DNA from: Solirubrobacteraceae bacterium
GTDB lineage: Bacteria; Actinomycetota; Thermoleophilia; Solirubrobacterales; Solirubrobacteraceae
DNA length: 9,763 nt
Assembly (NCBI GenBank): GCA_030038955.1
Contig: JASHQV010000055.1
Coordinates: forward strand, 1-9,763
Direction of reading: 5' to 3'
The stretch's first letter is position 1. Each line of letters begins with the position of its first letter. Both the position numbers and the translations under genes were made by a program. Shown in pieces: positions 1 to 5,919 of this stretch. The notes beneath the pieces were generated by a model that saw only the letters and a list, made by a program, of their open reading frames with translations, was not told the origin of the DNA and did not search any database.

Positions 1-116
1 TGGACCGGCGCCGCCGTCGCCCGCCGCGCCAGCGCCGGCGTCACCCGCACCGGTCCCGGCGCCGCCGGTGCAGCCGCTGACCGCCGCCGCGAGCACCCAC
101 AGCTCAGCCGATCCAC
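1..116 (-). other. Lipoprotein signal-peptide-like reading, possibly frameshifted
   Basis: Read on the minus strand, positions 102 to 70 encode LWVLAAAVSGC, a hydrophobic core ending in a good lipobox (V-S-G-C, Cys at 72-70). A Gly/Ala/Asp-rich linker typical of the region after a lipid-anchored cysteine continues to the window edge. The same frame has no ATG, GTG or TTG upstream that leaves room for a positively charged n-region; only CTG 102 or GTG 96 are available. A GTG at 116-114 in another frame would give M-D-R-L, and a single-base indel near 103-105 would join it to the hydrophobic core. This may be the N-terminus of a minus-strand lipoprotein with a frameshift or sequencing error, or chance in GC-rich DNA. 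It is mutually exclusive with the plus-strand tail reading. Confidence 0.25.
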
Positions 117-316
117 CAGCGCCAGCTGACGTGCCACCGTCCCGCTCAGAGCTCGATACGGCCGCGACGCGGCTGCTGGGACGGCCGACGCGGCCGCGCG
201 GCGAGCGTCCCGGCTGGAGTGAGCGACCGGTCGGCTGGCTGACCGCGCCGCCGAGGCAGCCCGGCGAGACACCCGAGCGACAGCCGCCACGGCGCCGGCC
301 CGACCGCGACGATTAG
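2..316 (+). CDS. Possible C-terminal tail of a Pro/Ala-rich protein (partial)
   Basis: The frame is open from the left window edge to a TAG at 314-316. It encodes about 104 residues: a Pro/Ala-rich stretch (PAPPSPAAPAPASPAP and similar), a Ser/Thr-rich part, then an Arg/Pro-rich acidic-ended tail (RRRPDRDD). No folded domain is visible. If real, it is the disordered C-terminal end of a gene beginning outside the window, and the 360-406 hairpin would be its terminator. Doubt is substantial: third-position G+C is about 79%, no higher than at first positions, whereas the confident genes here show a clear third-position bias. The opposite strand also carries a lipoprotein-like signal sequence over 70-102. 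An internal GTG at 68 is unlikely to be a genuine start. Function unknown. Confidence 0.3.
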   Translation, partial: GPAPPSPAAPAPASPAPVPAPPVQPLTAAASTHSSADPPAPADVPPSRSELDTAATRLLGRPTRPRGERPGWSERPVGWLTAPPRQPGETPERQPPRRRPDRDD

Positions 317-359
317 CGCCAGCTGGACACGCTCGACCCGTCGGGCGCAACGGTCGCAC

Positions 360-406
360 CCGCGGGTCGAAATTCGTTGGACTATCCAACGAATTTCGAC
401 CCGCGG
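360..406. terminator. 22-bp perfect inverted repeat, probable bidirectional terminator
   Basis: Positions 360-381 and 385-406 are exact reverse complements, separated by a 3-nt loop (CTA). The stem is G+C-rich at its base and A+T-rich toward the loop (AAATTCGTTGGA), a composition unlike its surroundings. It lies 18 nt beyond the stop of the minus-strand small membrane protein (stop at 424-426) and 44 nt beyond the possible plus-strand stop at 316, so it is placed to terminate transcription from either side. No U-tract follows, which is common in high-GC actinobacteria. A repeated intergenic element or a protein-binding palindrome are alternatives. Confidence 0.6.
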
Positions 407-423
407 CCACCCGTCAGCAGCGG

Positions 424-615
424 TCAGTGCGCGAACGTCTGCACCTGCCCGGCCGCCGCAAAGTAGATGCTGACCGCAGCGATCACGATGATCCCCGTGA
501 TCACCAGCGTGCGCGACTGGGTCACGTGTCCCATGACCCCGACGACGAACCCGAAGATGATCACGACGACGAACACGCCGAGGTGACCGGTGGCGGAGGC
601 GGGCACGAGCAACAA
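424..615 (-). CDS. Small two-helix membrane protein, hypothetical
   Basis: This is a 63-residue protein made almost entirely of two hydrophobic segments: residues about 11-30 (HLGVFVVVIIFGFVVGVMGH) and about 36-56 (TLVITGIIVIAAVSIYFAAA). They are joined by a short polar turn (VTQSRT), so it should sit in the cytoplasmic membrane as a hairpin. I do not recognise a family. The start is TTG at 615-613; a GTG at 606-604 is possible and would trim three residues. No Shine-Dalgarno sequence is seen. The palindromic -10-like CTATAG shared with the divergent MoxR gene lies 11 nt upstream, so the 5' UTR would be only a few nucleotides or absent. The opposite strand reading over the same bases is Asp/His-rich low complexity and looks like a shadow. 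Confidence 0.6.
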   Translation of the reverse strand: MLLVPASATGHLGVFVVVIIFGFVVGVMGHVTQSRTLVITGIIVIAAVSIYFAAAGQVQTFAH

Positions 616-625
616 GCAGGGCTAA

Positions 626-634
626 CCCTATAGT
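626..634. promoter_or_regulatory. Shared -10 element of divergent small-protein and MoxR genes
   Basis: The plus strand carries TATAGT at 629-634, a near-consensus actinobacterial -10 (TAnnnT), ending 6 nt before the ATG at 641. That spacing puts the transcription start at or next to the start codon, the arrangement of leaderless mRNAs. The core CTATAG (628-633) is its own reverse complement, so the minus strand also has TATAGG there, 11 nt before the TTG of the divergent gene. No convincing -35 is visible in either direction. The same AACCCTATAG string recurs upstream of the gene at 9027. Confidence 0.5.
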
Positions 635-640
635 GGAGCG

Positions 641-1657
641 ATGGCGGAATCACCCACCTCGGTGGAAGCGCTCCCCGCTGGAGAATCACCCACCTCGGTG
701 GAAGCGCTCCCCGCTGGAGAATCGCCCAACTCGGTGCAGGCGGTCACGTCCGGGCTTCGCGCAGCCGGCTACCTCGCCGGAGAGTCGACGGCGCTGGTCG
801 CGTTCCTCGCGACGAAGCTCGGCAAGCCGGTGCTGGTCGAGGGCCCCGCGGGCGTCGGCAAGACCGAGCTGGCGAAGGCGCTGTCCCGCTATCTCGGCCG
901 CCGGCTCGTGCGCCTGCAGTGCTACGAGGGCCTCGACGAGGCGAAGGCGCTGTACGAGTGGAACTACCGCAAGCAGCTCCTGCGCATCCAGGCGGGCGCC
1001 GGCGACGGCGACGGCGTTGGGGATGGCGCCGACGCCGCGAGCGATCACCGTGCCGGCGGCGATGCTCGCGCCGGCTGGGCGGCGGTGCAGGAGGACATCT
1101 TCAGCGAGGAGTTCCTGCTGCAACGCCCGCTGATGACCGCGATCGCCGCATCCGAGCCGGTGGTGCTGCTGATCGACGAGATCGACAAGACCGACCAGGA
1201 GTTCGAGGCGATGCTGCTCGAGCTGCTGTCGGACTTCCAGATCAGCGTCCCCGAGCTGGGGCGGATCACGGCGCGCACGCACCCGGTCGTGCTGCTGACC
1301 TCCAACAACACGCGCGAGCTGACCGAGGCGCTGAAGCGGCGCTGCCTGTACCTGTGGCTCGACTATCCAGAGCTCGAGCACGAGCTCGAGATCGTCCGCT
1401 TGCACGCGCCAGAGCTCGGCGAGACGATCGCGCGCAAGCTGGTGGAGATCGTCCACCAGGTTCGCGAGCTCGACCTCAAGAAGCCACCCAGCATCGCCGA
1501 GTCGATCGACTGGGCGCGGGCGCTGCTGCTGCTCGGCGCCGACGACATCGACCCGCGCCTGTTCCGCGAGACGATCAGCGTGATCGTCAAGCACCGCACC
1601 GATCTCGACACGGTCGCCGAGCGGATCGGCGTGAAGCTCGAGCGGGCGCCCGCCTGA
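641..1657 (+). CDS. MoxR-family AAA+ ATPase (CoxD-like)
   Basis: This 338-residue cytoplasmic AAA+ ATPase of the MoxR/CoxD group is expected to use ATP to remodel or activate a client protein together with a VWA partner. Visible motifs are Walker A GPAGVGKT (68-75), Walker B VVLLIDEID (174-182), sensor-1 LLTSNN (218-223) and LKRRC (231-235). CoxD-like signatures such as LYEWNY, FSEEFLLQRPL and ELDLKKPPSIAESIDWARALL are present. The next gene, 36 nt downstream, encodes the CoxE-like VWA protein, so the two are likely co-transcribed. Two oddities make it longer than the roughly 280-300 residues usual for the group: a tandem 12-residue N-terminal repeat (647-742) and a Gly/Asp/Ala-rich insertion at residues about 119-145, between the CoxD-like LLRIQA and WAAVQEDIF. 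ATG 641 is preceded by a -10 box at leaderless spacing. The client cannot be identified here, as no CO dehydrogenase genes are near. Confidence 0.93.
   Translation: MAESPTSVEALPAGESPTSVEALPAGESPNSVQAVTSGLRAAGYLAGESTALVAFLATKLGKPVLVEGPAGVGKTELAKALSRYLGRRLVRLQCYEGLDEAKALYEWNYRKQLLRIQAGAGDGDGVGDGADAASDHRAGGDARAGWAAVQEDIFSEEFLLQRPLMTAIAASEPVVLLIDEIDKTDQEFEAMLLELLSDFQISVPELGRITARTHPVVLLTSNNTRELTEALKRRCLYLWLDYPELEHELEIVRLHAPELGETIARKLVEIVHQVRELDLKKPPSIAESIDWARALLLLGADDIDPRLFRETISVIVKHRTDLDTVAERIGVKLERAPA
647..742 (+). repeat. 36-bp tandem repeat at the 5' end of the MoxR gene
   Basis: Two identical 36-bp copies (647-682 and 683-718) are followed by a diverged partial third (719-742). Each full copy encodes 12 residues, read as ESPTSVEALPAG, so the reading frame is kept; the third reads ESPNSVQAV. 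Perfect identity of the first two copies, including synonymous positions, indicates a recent duplication. Each copy contains CCACC-TC-GGTGG, a small potential hairpin. The repeat begins only six bases after the start codon and precedes the AAA+ core. Confidence 0.9.
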
Positions 1658-1693
1658 GCGCCCGCCGGAGCGGCCCGCCCGTCGGGAGCACCC

Positions 1694-3121
1694 GTGTCCC
1701 CCTCCGCCACCCCCAAGCCGATCTACGGAGCGCTGCCCGCGAAGGCGCCGGGCGCGTTCGACGGCGAGCTGCTCGCGTTCGCCGAGGATCTGCGCAGCGA
1801 GGGGATGGCGGTCGGGACCTCGGAGATCCTCGACGCGTTCGCCGCCCTGCATCATGTCGACTGGGGTGACCCCCGCGAGTTCCGGGAGACGCTGGCGACG
1901 ACGATCGCGAAGTCGCCGGACGACCGCCGTGTGTTCGAGCTGGTGTTCGAGCGCTTCTTCTTCCGCGCGGCCGAGGCGCAGGCCGTGCGTCTCGGCATGT
2001 CCGAGCCCGATGCCGGCGCGGCCAGCGTCGCCGACACCAGCGGCGGCGACGGGCTCGACCTCGATGAGCTGCGCCGGCAGATCGCCCAGGCGCTCCAGAG
2101 CGGCACCGAATCCGAGCTGCGCGACCTCGCGCGGCTGGCGATCACGGCCTTTGGGAGGGGCGAAGGGTCGGGGGTGCTCGGCGTCGACGTGCAGCGGATC
2201 CGACGGGCGCTAGGTCTGCGTACCGAGCCGCAGCCCGAGCTCCCACTCGACGACCCCCGGCGCGACGGGCTCCCCAGCGAACAGCTGCGACGGTTCGAGC
2301 AGCAGCTGCGCCGCGAGCTCGAGCGTGCGCTGATCGAGCGCACCGGATCGCTACCGCCGAAGCGCCCGCTGAGTGACCTCGACCGGGCGCTGCCCACCGG
2401 CCCGGTGCAGGATCTGGCCGCCGTGCACCGCGTCGTCGCCCAGCTCAAGCGACGGCTGGCCACGCAGGGACAGGAGCTGCGGGGACACAAGCGTCACGCG
2501 CAAGTCGACGTGCGCGCGACGATGCGCGCGTCGCTGCAGACGGGAGGCGTGCCGGTGGCGCTCAAGTACCGCCCGCGGCGGCCGCGTCGCCCGGAGATCT
2601 TCGTGCTGTGCGACGTCTCGACGAGCGTGACCAGCGCATCGACGTTCTTCCTCAGCGTCGTGCACGCGCTCCACGACGCGTTCCGCAAGCTCCGCTCGTT
2701 TGTGTTCATCGAGCGGATCTCCGAGGTCACCGACGTGTTCGAGCGCGAGCGGGACTTCCGCGCCGCGACGATCGCGGTCTCTCGCGAAGCAGGCGTCGCG
2801 GACGTCTCCGGCTACACCGACTACGGGCGCGTGTGGACGGAGCTGCTCGAGCTGATCGACGACGAGCTGCACCCGCGAACGACGGTGATCGTGCTCGGCG
2901 ACGCCCGCACCAACGGGCGGCCGCCGCGCGAGGAGCTGTTCGCGGCGATCGCGGCGAAGGCGGGGCGCACGTTCTGGCTCAACCCCGAGCCGCGCCTGTA
3001 CTGGAACTACGGTGACAGCGTGATCGCGGCGTACGAGCGCCACTGCGAGGCGTTCGAGTGCTGGCGCACCGACCAGCTGGAGGAGTTCGTCAAGGCGCTG
3101 ACCAGACCGGTCGACCGGTGA
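1694..3121 (+). CDS. CoxE-like VWA domain protein
   Basis: This 475-residue protein carries a C-terminal von Willebrand factor A domain of the CoxE type and is the usual partner of a MoxR ATPase, acting as a metal-dependent adaptor that links ATPase and client. Residues 20-100 form a helical N-terminal part typical of the family (LLAFAEDLRSEGMAVGTSEI, ERFFFRA). The middle (110-290) is charged and probably helical or coiled. The VWA domain starts near 300 and keeps the metal site: DVSTS (307-311), Thr375 in GYTDYG and Asp403 in LGDAR. It ends with WLNPEPRLYWNYGDS, close to CoxE proteins. The start is GTG 1694, with GGGAG at 1684-1688 five bases upstream. No signal peptide or membrane segment is seen, so it is cytoplasmic. 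It follows the MoxR gene by 36 nt and the pair probably forms one operon. No genes for CO dehydrogenase or another obvious client are adjacent. Confidence 0.92.
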   Translation: MSPSATPKPIYGALPAKAPGAFDGELLAFAEDLRSEGMAVGTSEILDAFAALHHVDWGDPREFRETLATTIAKSPDDRRVFELVFERFFFRAAEAQAVRLGMSEPDAGAASVADTSGGDGLDLDELRRQIAQALQSGTESELRDLARLAITAFGRGEGSGVLGVDVQRIRRALGLRTEPQPELPLDDPRRDGLPSEQLRRFEQQLRRELERALIERTGSLPPKRPLSDLDRALPTGPVQDLAAVHRVVAQLKRRLATQGQELRGHKRHAQVDVRATMRASLQTGGVPVALKYRPRRPRRPEIFVLCDVSTSVTSASTFFLSVVHALHDAFRKLRSFVFIERISEVTDVFERERDFRAATIAVSREAGVADVSGYTDYGRVWTELLELIDDELHPRTTVIVLGDARTNGRPPREELFAAIAAKAGRTFWLNPEPRLYWNYGDSVIAAYERHCEAFECWRTDQLEEFVKALTRPVDR

Positions 3122-3160
3122 GTCCGCGGTCAGGTCGGCGACGTACCGCCGGCTGCGCGG

Positions 3161-3166
3161 TAACAT
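3161..3166 (+). promoter_or_regulatory. Probable -10 box of the TPP-regulated operon
   Basis: TAACAT fits the actinobacterial TAnnnT -10 pattern. A start site 6-8 nt downstream (around 3173) would place the 5' end about ten bases ahead of the aptamer, as expected for a riboswitch leader. No convincing -35 is seen in the 17-18 nt spacing region. A weak hairpin just upstream (ACCGC/GCGGT, about 3145-3161) could end transcription from the VWA gene. Confidence 0.4.
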
Positions 3167-3183
3167 CGGTCGGCGTAATTGGT

Positions 3184-3283
3184 CATCTCGGGGGAGCTGG
3201 CAGAGGGCCGGCTGAGATAGCGCCCCGTCATCGGCGCTGACCCTTGGAACCTGTGGGGTAATGCCCGCGAAGGGAGTCGACAC
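3184..3283 (+). promoter_or_regulatory. TPP (THI-box) riboswitch
   Basis: The conserved THI elements occur in order: the GGGG strand at 3190-3194, CTGAGA at 3212-3217, ACCC at 3240-3243, GGAACCTG at 3246-3253, and GGTAATGCCCGCGAAGGGAG at 3257-3276. Helices can be drawn: AGCTGGC (3195-3201) with GCCGGCT just before the GAGA, an extra stem AGCGCC/GGCGCT between GAGA and ACCC, and a short closing CTC/GAG helix. TPP binding to this fold lowers expression of the downstream genes. Here those are a ThiXYZ-type importer, which fits. No clear rho-independent terminator lies between aptamer and gene, so control is probably at translation. Unusually, the conserved AUG of the aptamer (3261) is in frame with the transporter ATPase. 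Confidence 0.95.
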
Positions 3284-4052
3284 GACCACGATCGAAGCTC
3301 CAGTCCCGGAGCCCACCGCCGCCGTCGATGGCGGGCTCGTGCAGGTCGAAGGCGTGATGCGGAGCTTCCGTACGCACCGGGGTGAGGTGCGCGCGCTCGA
3401 CGGCGTGTCGCTGCGGGTCGAGCCGGGACAGATCGTCGCGATCGTCGGACCGAGTGGCTGCGGCAAGACGACGCTGCTCGAGCTGATCTGCGGGCTGCAG
3501 GAGGCCGATGCCGGCACGGTCGCGACGGCGCCGGCGGCGCTGATGCCGCAGCGGGACCTGCTGCTCCCGTGGTTGTCGGCGCTCGACAACGCGTCACTGG
3601 CGCTGCGTGCCCGCGGGCTCTCTCGCCGGGAGGCACGGACGCAGACGCGCCCATGGTTCCTGCGTCTGGGGCTCGAGGGGTTCGAGCATGCGCGCCCGTA
3701 CGAGCTGTCCGGCGGGATGCGCCAGCGCGTCTCGTTCCTGCGCTCGCTGCTGGCCGGCAAGCCGGTGCTGGCGCTCGACGAGCCGTTCGCCTCGCTCGAC
3801 GCGCTCACCCGCGCGGAGATGCAGAGCTGGCTGGCGGAGATGTTGCTGCGCGAGCCGCGAACGGTCGTGCTGGTCACCCATGACGTCGAGGAGGCGGTGC
3901 TGCTGGGCGACCGGGTGACGGTGATGTCAGCCCGGCCGGGACGGGTGGTGGAGGACATCGCGATCGCGCTGCCGCGGCCGCGCCATCGCACCCAGCCCGA
4001 GCTCGTGGAGGTGCGGGCGCAGACGTTGCGGGCGCTGGGAGCAGAAGCGTGA
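3261..4052 (+). CDS. thiZ: ThiZ-like ABC transporter ATP-binding protein
   Basis: This ATPase belongs to the nitrate/sulfonate/taurine-type ABC importer class and powers the permease and lipoprotein encoded next. As read from 3261 it has 263 residues: Walker A GPSGCGKTT (63-71), Q-loop MPQRDLLLPW (Gln97), signature LSGGMRQR (149-156), Walker B VLALDEP (169-175), D-loop SLD and switch His207. The gene lies under a TPP riboswitch and beside a THI5/NMT1-type binding protein, so the assignment to thiamin-precursor (pyrimidine) uptake is inference from context. The start is doubtful. ATG 3261 lies inside the conserved riboswitch core; the next in-frame starts are GTG 3339 and ATG 3357, which still leave the whole ABC domain (about 237 or 231 residues). 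Codons between 3276 and 3338 look coding by third-base composition. The stop overlaps the permease start by 4 nt. Confidence 0.93.
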   Translation: MPAKGVDTTTIEAPVPEPTAAVDGGLVQVEGVMRSFRTHRGEVRALDGVSLRVEPGQIVAIVGPSGCGKTTLLELICGLQEADAGTVATAPAALMPQRDLLLPWLSALDNASLALRARGLSRREARTQTRPWFLRLGLEGFEHARPYELSGGMRQRVSFLRSLLAGKPVLALDEPFASLDALTRAEMQSWLAEMLLREPRTVVLVTHDVEEAVLLGDRVTVMSARPGRVVEDIAIALPRPRHRTQPELVEVRAQTLRALGAEA

Positions 4053-4816
4053 GCTCCGGACGGAGGCTGATGCTGCCGGCGGCTGTGATCGTGGCGCTGC
4101 TCGGCCTGTGGGAGCTGTACGTCGATCTCGGTGGCGCCGATCCGCTGGTCCTGCCCCCGCCGCACGCGGTCGCGAGCGCGCTCTACAGCAACCGCTCGAC
4201 CCTGTGGAAGAACTTCCTGGTGACGGCCCAGGAGGTCGTGTTCGGGATCGGTGTGGCGGTCGTCGCGGGGTTCGCGCTGTCGGTCGCGATCCACCTGTCG
4301 GACGTCCTCCGCCGGGCGATCCTGCCGTTGCTGATCGCCTCGCAGGCGATCCCGATCGTGATCGTCGCACCGCTGTTCCTGCTGTGGCTGGGGTTCGGCA
4401 TCTTCCCGAAGCTGCTGGTGATCGCACTGGTCGCGTTCTTCCCGGTCGTGATCACCACGCTGAGCGCGCTCGAGACCGTCGACCCCGCGCTGATCAAGCT
4501 GATGCGCACGTTCGACGCCAGCCGCTGGCAGACGCTGCGACGGGTCGAGCTGCCGGCCGCGCTGCCGGGGCTGTTCACGGGGGCCAAGCTGGCCGCCGTG
4601 TTCTCGGTGATCGGGGCCGTGTTCGCCGAGCAGGCGGGCTCCAACTCGGGGCTCGGCTACCTGCTGACCGTGACCGAGGCGCAGCTGCTGGTGCCGGAGG
4701 CGTTCGCGGCGGTGGCGATCCTCTCCGGCTTCGCGATCGTGCTGTTCGTGCTGCTGTCGGTGGCGGAGCGGCGGGCGCTGCCGTGGGCATATCAATCGAA
4801 GGGAGAACCCGCCTGA
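4049..4816 (+). CDS. thiX: ThiX-like ABC transporter permease
   Basis: This 255-residue integral membrane protein forms the translocation channel of the importer. It has about six hydrophobic segments (for example residues 8-22, 61-81, 89-113, 119-136, 180-192 and 220-238). The cytoplasmic coupling loop contacting the ATPase reads MRTFDASRWQTLRRVELPAA and onward (about 152-171), the EAA-type loop of binding-protein-dependent permeases. GTG 4049 overlaps the ATPase stop (GTGA), with GGGAG at 4037-4041 seven bases upstream, so translation is probably coupled. The stop at 4814-4816 shares one base with the next start. The family (BPD_transp_1, SsuC/TauC/ThiX type) is clear; the substrate is inferred from the riboswitch and the lipoprotein. 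Confidence 0.93.
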   Translation: MSSGRRLMLPAAVIVALLGLWELYVDLGGADPLVLPPPHAVASALYSNRSTLWKNFLVTAQEVVFGIGVAVVAGFALSVAIHLSDVLRRAILPLLIASQAIPIVIVAPLFLLWLGFGIFPKLLVIALVAFFPVVITTLSALETVDPALIKLMRTFDASRWQTLRRVELPAALPGLFTGAKLAAVFSVIGAVFAEQAGSNSGLGYLLTVTEAQLLVPEAFAAVAILSGFAIVLFVLLSVAERRALPWAYQSKGEPA

Positions 4817-5847
4817 TGAGACGCCTGCACGTCCCGCTCGCACCGACTCTGTGGCTGGTGCTGGTGCTGACCGTGGGGCTGGTGCTGGCCGGCTGTGGCG
4901 AGGTCAAGAACACGATCTCGCCGTCGCCCGGCACCGCCAACCAGCTGACGCTGATGCTCGACTACTTCCCCAACGCGGACCACGTCGGGATCTATGCGGC
5001 GCAGGCCGACGGCTACTTCCGTGAGGCCGACCTCGACGTCCATATCGAGGCCCCCTCGAACGCGGCGACGCCGCTGCAGTTGCTGGCGGCCGGCAAGGTC
5101 GACATCGCGATCTCCTACGAGCCGGACGTGCTGCTCGCGCGCAACCAGGACATCCCGCTGGTGTCGGTGGCGGCGATCGTGCAGCGACCGCTCACGTCGA
5201 TCGTCTCGATCGGCTCGCAGCACATCACCTCGCCGGCCGATCTGCGCGGCAAGACGGTCGGCGACTCCGGGATCCCCTACCAGCACGCGTTCCTGGAGAC
5301 GATCCTGCAGCACGCGGGGGTGCCGCTGGACTCCGTCAAGGAGGTGAACGTCGGCGAGGGGCTGGTGCCGGCGATGATCTCCAAGCGGGTGAACGCGACG
5401 CTCGGCGCCTACTGGAACTACGAGGCGATCGAGCTGGCCCAGCTGCACAAGCACCCGAACGTGATCCGGATGGATCAGGCGGGCGTGCCGACCTACGACG
5501 AGCTCGTGTTCGTCGTCCGCAAGGCGACGATCGTCGACCATCCCAGCCTGATCCGCCGGTTCGTCCAGGCGGTTGCCCGTGGCTACGAGGCCGCGCGGGC
5601 GGATCCGGCCAAGGCCGTGGGGCAGCTGATCGCCGCCAACCCGAGCCTTGACGAGAAGCTCCAGCTCGCCAGCGTGCGGGCGACGATTTCCTCGTTCTTC
5701 CCGTCCGGGAACCATCCCTGGGGCTGGCAGAATCCGAAGGCGTGGAACTCGTTCGGGGCCTGGATGATGCACCACGGGTTGATCCACAACCCGGACGCAA
5801 TCATCGACGCCTCCACCAATGAGCTGCTGGCCGGGCAGGGAGTCTGA
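4816..5847 (+). CDS. thiY: ThiY-like substrate-binding lipoprotein (NMT1/THI5 family)
   Basis: This 343-residue extracytoplasmic binding protein should deliver a thiamin pyrimidine precursor (HMP or its formylaminopyrimidine relative, as known for ThiXYZ systems) to the permease. It begins with a lipoprotein signal (MRRLHVPLAP, a hydrophobic run, then LAGC with Cys27). The mature part starts with a THI5/NMT1-type fold, LMLDYFPNADHVGIYAAQADGYF (split: LMLDYFPNADHV, then GIYAAQADGYF), followed by QLLAAGKVDIAISYEPDVLL. Its FPNxDHxGIY stretch resembles the WYPNxDHxGIY stretch of ThiY proteins. ATG 4816 overlaps the permease stop by one base, and AAGGGAGA (4799-4806) serves as ribosome binding site. 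The frame is open far upstream, but that is antisense-like shadow over the permease; the lipoprotein signal fixes the start. It ends 25 nt before a hairpin terminator. The exact ligand cannot be read from sequence. Confidence 0.93.
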   Translation: MRRLHVPLAPTLWLVLVLTVGLVLAGCGEVKNTISPSPGTANQLTLMLDYFPNADHVGIYAAQADGYFREADLDVHIEAPSNAATPLQLLAAGKVDIAISYEPDVLLARNQDIPLVSVAAIVQRPLTSIVSIGSQHITSPADLRGKTVGDSGIPYQHAFLETILQHAGVPLDSVKEVNVGEGLVPAMISKRVNATLGAYWNYEAIELAQLHKHPNVIRMDQAGVPTYDELVFVVRKATIVDHPSLIRRFVQAVARGYEAARADPAKAVGQLIAANPSLDEKLQLASVRATISSFFPSGNHPWGWQNPKAWNSFGAWMMHHGLIHNPDAIIDASTNELLAGQGV

Positions 5848-5871
5848 CGAGCGGCTGTGGACGTCTGCGAC

Positions 5872-5901
5872 CCCACCGCCGGTTTGCGGACCGGCGGTGG
5901 G
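5872..5901. terminator. Bidirectional hairpin terminator between thiY and alkA
   Basis: CCCACCGCCGGT (5872-5883) pairs perfectly with ACCGGCGGTGGG (5890-5901) around a 6-nt loop, a 12-bp G+C-rich stem. It sits between two convergent stop codons (5847 plus, 5920 minus), so it can terminate both transcripts. There is no U-tract. Confidence 0.8.
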
Positions 5902-5919
5902 AACGGCCAGGGAGCCGTA

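Noticed and set aside
427..633. 68-residue plus-strand frame rich in Asp and His
   Set aside because: It is the complement of the two hydrophobic helices of the minus-strand small membrane protein, which makes better sense as a protein.
686..1855. 389-codon open frame on the minus strand
   Set aside because: It is antisense to the MoxR and VWA genes, has low-complexity composition and mirrors codons of the real gene.
3106..3119. 14-bp palindrome ACCGGTCGACCGGT at the end of the VWA gene
   Set aside because: It lies in the last codons and is short; possible as a weak hairpin but not distinguishable from GC-rich chance.
4108..4815. Long 5' extension of the lipoprotein frame across the permease
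   Set aside because: The real start is ATG 4816, shown by the lipoprotein signal and the ribosome binding site; the extension is Arg/Gly/Ala shadow of the permease.
2351..4843. 830-codon open frame on the minus strand
   Set aside because: It runs antisense to three well-supported plus-strand genes and the riboswitch, and its translation is Arg/Gln/His/Asp-rich without domains. It is a GC-driven shadow.
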